Below, one piece after another: positions 40,596-43,827 of a DNA stretch of 43,827 bases. Position 1 is the first letter of the stretch. Each line of letters starts with the position of its first letter. Made by a program: the position numbers and the translations under genes. The DNA is from JBJKSO01 sp046703825 (GTDB taxonomy: Bacteria > Chloroflexota > Dormibacteria > Aeolococcales > Bog-877): assembly GCA_046703825.1 (NCBI GenBank), contig JBJKSO010000089.1, forward strand, positions 1 to 43,827. Direction: 5' to 3'. Below the pieces are notes generated by a model that did no database searches, was not told the origin of the DNA, and saw nothing but the letters and a program-made list of their open reading frames with translations.

Positions 40596-42467
40596 GTGAT
40601 CGACCTGCCGGCCAATTTCGCCGCCGCGCTCAGCTCGGCCGCGCTCCGGCTCGGGGTCGCTGAACCTCCGGAGGTGGTGGTGGAGGCCTCGGCACTTCCC
40701 GAGGTGGGCGACTACTCCTCGGCCCTTGCCTTCCGCCTCGCCAAGGTCCTGCGCCGGCCGCCGCGCTCGATCGCTGAAGAGCTGGTGGAGCAGTTGCGCC
40801 GCCAGCCCTTGGAGCATGCGGCCGAGTTCAACGTGAGCGGTCAGGGCTACGTCAACCTTCGGGTGGACTTCGCCAGCTACTCCCCTTCGGTGGTGGCGGC
40901 CGCGCTGCCCTGGCGGCGGCCGCTGGTGCAGCTCCCGACCCAGGGCAAGGTGGTGGTGGAACACACCGCCACCAATCCCAACAAGTCGGCGCACGTCGGC
41001 CACCTGCGCAACGCCTGCATCGGTGACACCGTGGCCCGGATCCTGCGCGCCCTCGGCCACCAGGTCGAGGTGCAGAACTACATCGACGACACCGGGGTCC
41101 AGGTCGCCGACGTGCTGGTGGGGATCCGAGAACTGGGTCTGGAGCCGAAGTTGAGGGAGAGCTTCGACCGCTTCTGCTCGCGAGCCTACGTCGAGGTCTG
41201 CCGACGCTACGAGCGCCAGCCCGAGCTGCTCGAGCTGCGCCGGCGTACCCTGCACCTGATCGAGGCCCGCGACTCCGAGGTGGCCGGCGAGGCCAAGAGC
41301 CTGGCTTCGCGGATCGTGGACGCGCATCTGCGCACCATGGCCCGGGCGGGCGTTAACTACGACCTGCTCACCTGGGAGTCGGACATCATCGAGCGCGGAT
41401 TCCTGCGTCACGCGCTGGACTGGCTGATCGAGGAGGCGGTGATCCGCAAGCCGGCCAGCGGCCCGCTGGCCGGCTGCTGGGTGCTGCCTCAGGACGGCGA
41501 GGAGGAGGCCGATCCCGAGCATGGCGAGGCCAAGGTTCTGGTGAAGAGCGACGGGGTCGCCACCTACACCGCCAAGGACATCGCCTACCACCTGTGGAAG
41601 TTCGGAGTGCTCGGACTGGACTTCGGCTACCTGTGGTGGGCCGAGGGCGGACCGGCCTCCTCGACCGCAGAGGCGGAACTCGGAGTGCTGCCCGCAGCGC
41701 AGTTCGGCCACGCCACCCGGGTGATCAACGTCATCGACCAACGGCAGAGCGCGCCCCAGCGGGTGGTGCGGGAAGCGCTCGCCCGGCTGGGCTTCCGCGA
41801 GCAGGCGGACAACCTGGAGCACCTCGCCTACGAGGTGGTGGCGCTCTCACCCCGGGCCGCAGCCAGCCTTGGCGTCAACACCAGCGAGGGAAAGTCGATG
41901 TACGCCCTGAGCGGGCGGCGGGGCATCGAGGTGGCCGCCGACGATTTGCTCGACGAGGCCGAGCGGCAGGTGAGTCAGAAGGCCCGCGATCGCACCACCG
42001 CGGCGGTGCTCGCCACCAGTGCGGTTCGGTACTACCTGCTGCGTTTCGGGCTCAACTCGATCATTACCTTCGACTTCGAAGAGGCGCTCCGCACCAACGG
42101 CGACACCGGCGTCTACCTCCAGTACGCGCACGCCCGCGCCTGCGGCATTCTCGCCCGGATCGAGCCGCTGCCGGTCCCGCCCCAGGCGCCTGAGCTGGAG
42201 GTTCAGGAGCGGGAACTGGTCAAGACCATCGCCGTGTTCCCGGCCACGGTGGCCGAGGCCGCCGAGTCCCTGAGCCCGTCGACCCTCACCGGGTACGCGC
42301 TCGAGCTGGCCACCCGCTTCAACGACTTCTACGAGCACACAGAACGCCTCTACCGCACCGAGGACCAGGCGCTGCGGGGATGGCGGCGGGGGCTGGTGGA
42401 CGCCGCGCGCTCCACCCTGGCCGAGTGCCTGGGGCTCATGGGCATGACCGCCCTGCCACGAATCTGA
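40596..42467 (+). CDS. argS: Arginyl-tRNA synthetase
   Basis: 623 residues, class I synthetase. HIGH motif is HVGH (TNPNKSAHVGHLRNACIGD). The KMSKS loop is degenerate: SMYALSGRRGIEV where relatives have MSxRxG. An N-terminal Add1 domain (residues 1-105) and the C-terminal DALR anticodon-binding domain (from about 500, VYLQYAHARACGIL) are present. GTG 40596 follows TAGGAGGT, a strong ribosome binding site. Confidence 0.96.
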   Translation: MIDLPANFAAALSSAALRLGVAEPPEVVVEASALPEVGDYSSALAFRLAKVLRRPPRSIAEELVEQLRRQPLEHAAEFNVSGQGYVNLRVDFASYSPSVVAAALPWRRPLVQLPTQGKVVVEHTATNPNKSAHVGHLRNACIGDTVARILRALGHQVEVQNYIDDTGVQVADVLVGIRELGLEPKLRESFDRFCSRAYVEVCRRYERQPELLELRRRTLHLIEARDSEVAGEAKSLASRIVDAHLRTMARAGVNYDLLTWESDIIERGFLRHALDWLIEEAVIRKPASGPLAGCWVLPQDGEEEADPEHGEAKVLVKSDGVATYTAKDIAYHLWKFGVLGLDFGYLWWAEGGPASSTAEAELGVLPAAQFGHATRVINVIDQRQSAPQRVVREALARLGFREQADNLEHLAYEVVALSPRAAASLGVNTSEGKSMYALSGRRGIEVAADDLLDEAERQVSQKARDRTTAAVLATSAVRYYLLRFGLNSIITFDFEEALRTNGDTGVYLQYAHARACGILARIEPLPVPPQAPELEVQERELVKTIAVFPATVAEAAESLSPSTLTGYALELATRFNDFYEHTERLYRTEDQALRGWRRGLVDAARSTLAECLGLMGMTALPRI

Positions 42468-42506
42468 GGGCGCCCGGAGCCTCCATCCCCTCATACTGGG
42501 GCGCCC

Positions 42507-43151
42507 GTGGACACAATTCCACTCTTCCCCTTGAGCGCCGTGCTCTACCCCCGGATGCCGCTGCCGCTGCACGTCTTCGAGCCGCGCTACCAGGAGATGG
42601 TCCGGGACTGCTCGGCCAGCGGTGACCGTTTCGGGGTGGTGGCGATCCGGGAGGGGGCGGAGGTGGGGCCGGCGGCCCTGCCCTACCGCACCGGAACGCT
42701 GGCCTCGGTGGAGCGGGTGGTTCGGAGGGCGCGCGGTCGGAGCCATCTGCTGGTGACGGGTCGGCGCCGATTCGCCATCGTCCGCTTGGTGGACGGTCGC
42801 AGCTACCCCCAGGCGGAGGTGGAGTACTTGGAGGACGGGGAGCCGGACGCGGCCTGCCTGCTGCTGGCCAGCCAGGCCCGGGAGGCGTTCGCCCGCTACG
42901 TGCGCAGTCTGGCCCGGCTCAGCGCCACCCCGCTGACTTCCGCGCGCCTGCCCGAGGACCCGGTATTGCTCTCGTGGACCATCGCCTCCGGGCTGATGGT
43001 CGAGCTGCCTCGCAAGCAGGCTTTGCTCGAGGAGAGCCGGGTGGGATGGCGCCTGCGACGTGAGCTGGCCATGATCCAGAGCGAGACCCTGCTCCTCGAC
43101 CACCAACTGGCCAACCGGGTCCAGATCAACTTCGGCTACGGGCTGAACTAG
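42507..43151 (+). CDS. LON substrate-binding domain protein, stand-alone
   Basis: 214 residues containing only the N-terminal (substrate-binding) domain of Lon: IPLFPLSAVLYPRMPLPLHVFEPRYQEMV and the GTLASVERV strand, then a helical C-terminal half. No AAA+ or protease domain. Solitary LON domains occur widely but their role is uncertain. GTG 42507; a weak CATACT lies 9 nt upstream. Its end is 4 bp from the convergent next gene. Confidence 0.9.
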   Translation: MDTIPLFPLSAVLYPRMPLPLHVFEPRYQEMVRDCSASGDRFGVVAIREGAEVGPAALPYRTGTLASVERVVRRARGRSHLLVTGRRRFAIVRLVDGRSYPQAEVEYLEDGEPDAACLLLASQAREAFARYVRSLARLSATPLTSARLPEDPVLLSWTIASGLMVELPRKQALLEESRVGWRLRRELAMIQSETLLLDHQLANRVQINFGYGLN

Positions 43152-43155
43152 CCCC

Positions 43156-43827
43156 TCAGGAGAACTGCAGCAGCACCCGCTCCCCGGATCCGCCGGAGAG
43201 ATTGCCGGGTACCAGCGAGGCCTGCATCTGGGCGGGTCGGCTCAGCTGGATGACATAGACCGCGCCGGAGAAGCCCGGGACGTGGGCGGGGCTGACGCTG
43301 GTCACCAGCTCACCCTTGGCGGGCTGTGGCACCGTGGCGCCGGCGGCCACTCCCTTCATCTCCAGGTAGACGGTCTGCGGGTTCTGGAAGCCGACCGTCA
43401 CGCCGGGAGCGCCGCTGCCCGAAACCAGCTGCATCACCACCCACAGAGAACCACCGGAGTGGACTCCGTAGCGCGCGGTCTGGACCTGGTATCCCGAGCC
43501 CGAGCCGCCCAGGGTCTGCTGGCTGCTGAGGGAGAGCGGGGTTGGGGTGGGTGTCGGCGCTGGTGTGGGCGAGCCTGCCGGGGTCGGCTTGGAGCTGGGC
43601 GCGGAGGTCGGGTTGGACAAGGCATGCGTCCGGCTCGGGTTGTTGGTCGGAGCGCGGTGCATGAGTCCGATCACGATCAGGAGCGCCGCCAGCGCCGCTA
43701 CCACCACCAGCCCAGTGCGGGTCCAGTTGAAGTTGGGGCGGGCGGCCTTGGGTCGCTGCTGCCGCCGGCCGCTGCCCGAGCCGTCCGGGGCGGGGCGGGC
43801 GATCCGTCGCGGCGGCGAATCTTGGGC
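43156..43827 (-). CDS. Membrane-anchored protein with Thr/Pro linker, partial
   Basis: The gene begins beyond the window; the frame is open to the last base. The visible 223 residues are: a basic cytosolic stretch (RRQQRPKAARPNFNW), a transmembrane helix (VVVAALAALLIVIGLM), a Ser/Thr/Pro linker, and an extracytosolic beta-rich domain of about 120 residues (YQVQTARYGVHSGGSLWVVM, FQNPQTVYLEM) ending in QFS. No family recognised; an N-in, C-out topology is likely. Confidence 0.6.
   Translation of the reverse strand, partial: AQDSPPRRIARPAPDGSGSGRRQQRPKAARPNFNWTRTGLVVVAALAALLIVIGLMHRAPTNNPSRTHALSNPTSAPSSKPTPAGSPTPAPTPTPTPLSLSSQQTLGGSGSGYQVQTARYGVHSGGSLWVVMQLVSGSGAPGVTVGFQNPQTVYLEMKGVAAGATVPQPAKGELVTSVSPAHVPGFSGAVYVIQLSRPAQMQASLVPGNLSGGSGERVLLQFS

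Overview
This is a 43.8 kb stretch of a compact, GC-rich bacterial chromosome with no phage, transposon or CRISPR array. The organism looks like a high-GC member of the Terrabacteria, most probably a Dormibacterota or Chloroflexota-type lineage. That is inferred from gene content and style only: an Rrf2-led SufCBD-Rieske-SufS-SufU-SufT operon, a HutF-type histidine pathway, a MurE-like ligase away from a cell-wall cluster, an rpsF-ssb-rpsR block without rplI, a PRC/MgtE-N/CBS protein and many leaderless starts. No rRNA is present to settle it.

Layout. 1-4 kb: end of a PfkB sugar kinase, an NRAMP-related transporter divergent from a cytosolic MgtE-N/CBS protein. 3.6-7.7 kb: PIG-L deacetylase overlapping a diverged isocitrate/isopropylmalate-dehydrogenase-like protein, a zinc-ribbon protein coupled to an IscS-type cysteine desulfurase, and an RraA-like protein behind a 23-codon upstream ORF. 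7.7-14.6 kb: the iron-sulfur assembly operon, interrupted between sufS and sufU by about 270 bp holding a 15-17-codon ORF, a nested RNA fold and a strong terminator. 14.5-15.8 kb: bioY and rsmG, divergent. 15.7-23.9 kb: histidine degradation (hutU-hutF-hutI operon, separate hutH) with two tandem GPR1/FUN34/YaaH transporters in the middle, the latter in a less GC-rich patch. 23.9-29.5 kb: MurE-like ligase, zinc alcohol dehydrogenase, a FolD-cyclodeaminase fusion, HIT protein and a rhodanese-MoeB fusion. 29.5-31.1 kb: three unrecognised genes including a HECGH metalloprotease candidate. 31.2-32.8 kb: two exported proteins of unknown function, then tRNA-Val(CAC). 33-36 kb: two unknown membrane proteins, then rpsF-ssb-rpsR. 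36-43.8 kb: polyphosphate-glucokinase-like ROK protein, serA, DUF1015, FmdB-like zinc ribbon, thioredoxin, argS, a lone LON-substrate-binding-domain protein and a partial membrane-anchored protein.

How it works together. The suf genes form a complete scaffold (SufBCD), sulfur source (SufS/SufU), maturation factor (SufT) and probable cluster-sensing repressor. HutH, HutU, HutI and HutF take histidine to N-formylglutamate; the last enzyme (HutG) is not in the window. Genes are tightly packed: neighbours commonly overlap by 1-14 bp and four convergent pairs overlap at their 3' ends. A TANNNT -10 element sits 6-9 nt upstream of about a dozen start codons, pointing to widespread leaderless transcription, and several genes seem to lack an ATG/GTG/TTG start.

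The most interesting items are the FolD-cyclodeaminase fusion whose FolD half has lost the YxxxK motif, the structured RNA inside the suf operon, the transporter paired with a MgtE-type sensor, the hairpin that overlaps the ribosome binding site of the HECGH protein, and the leaderless-start pattern.
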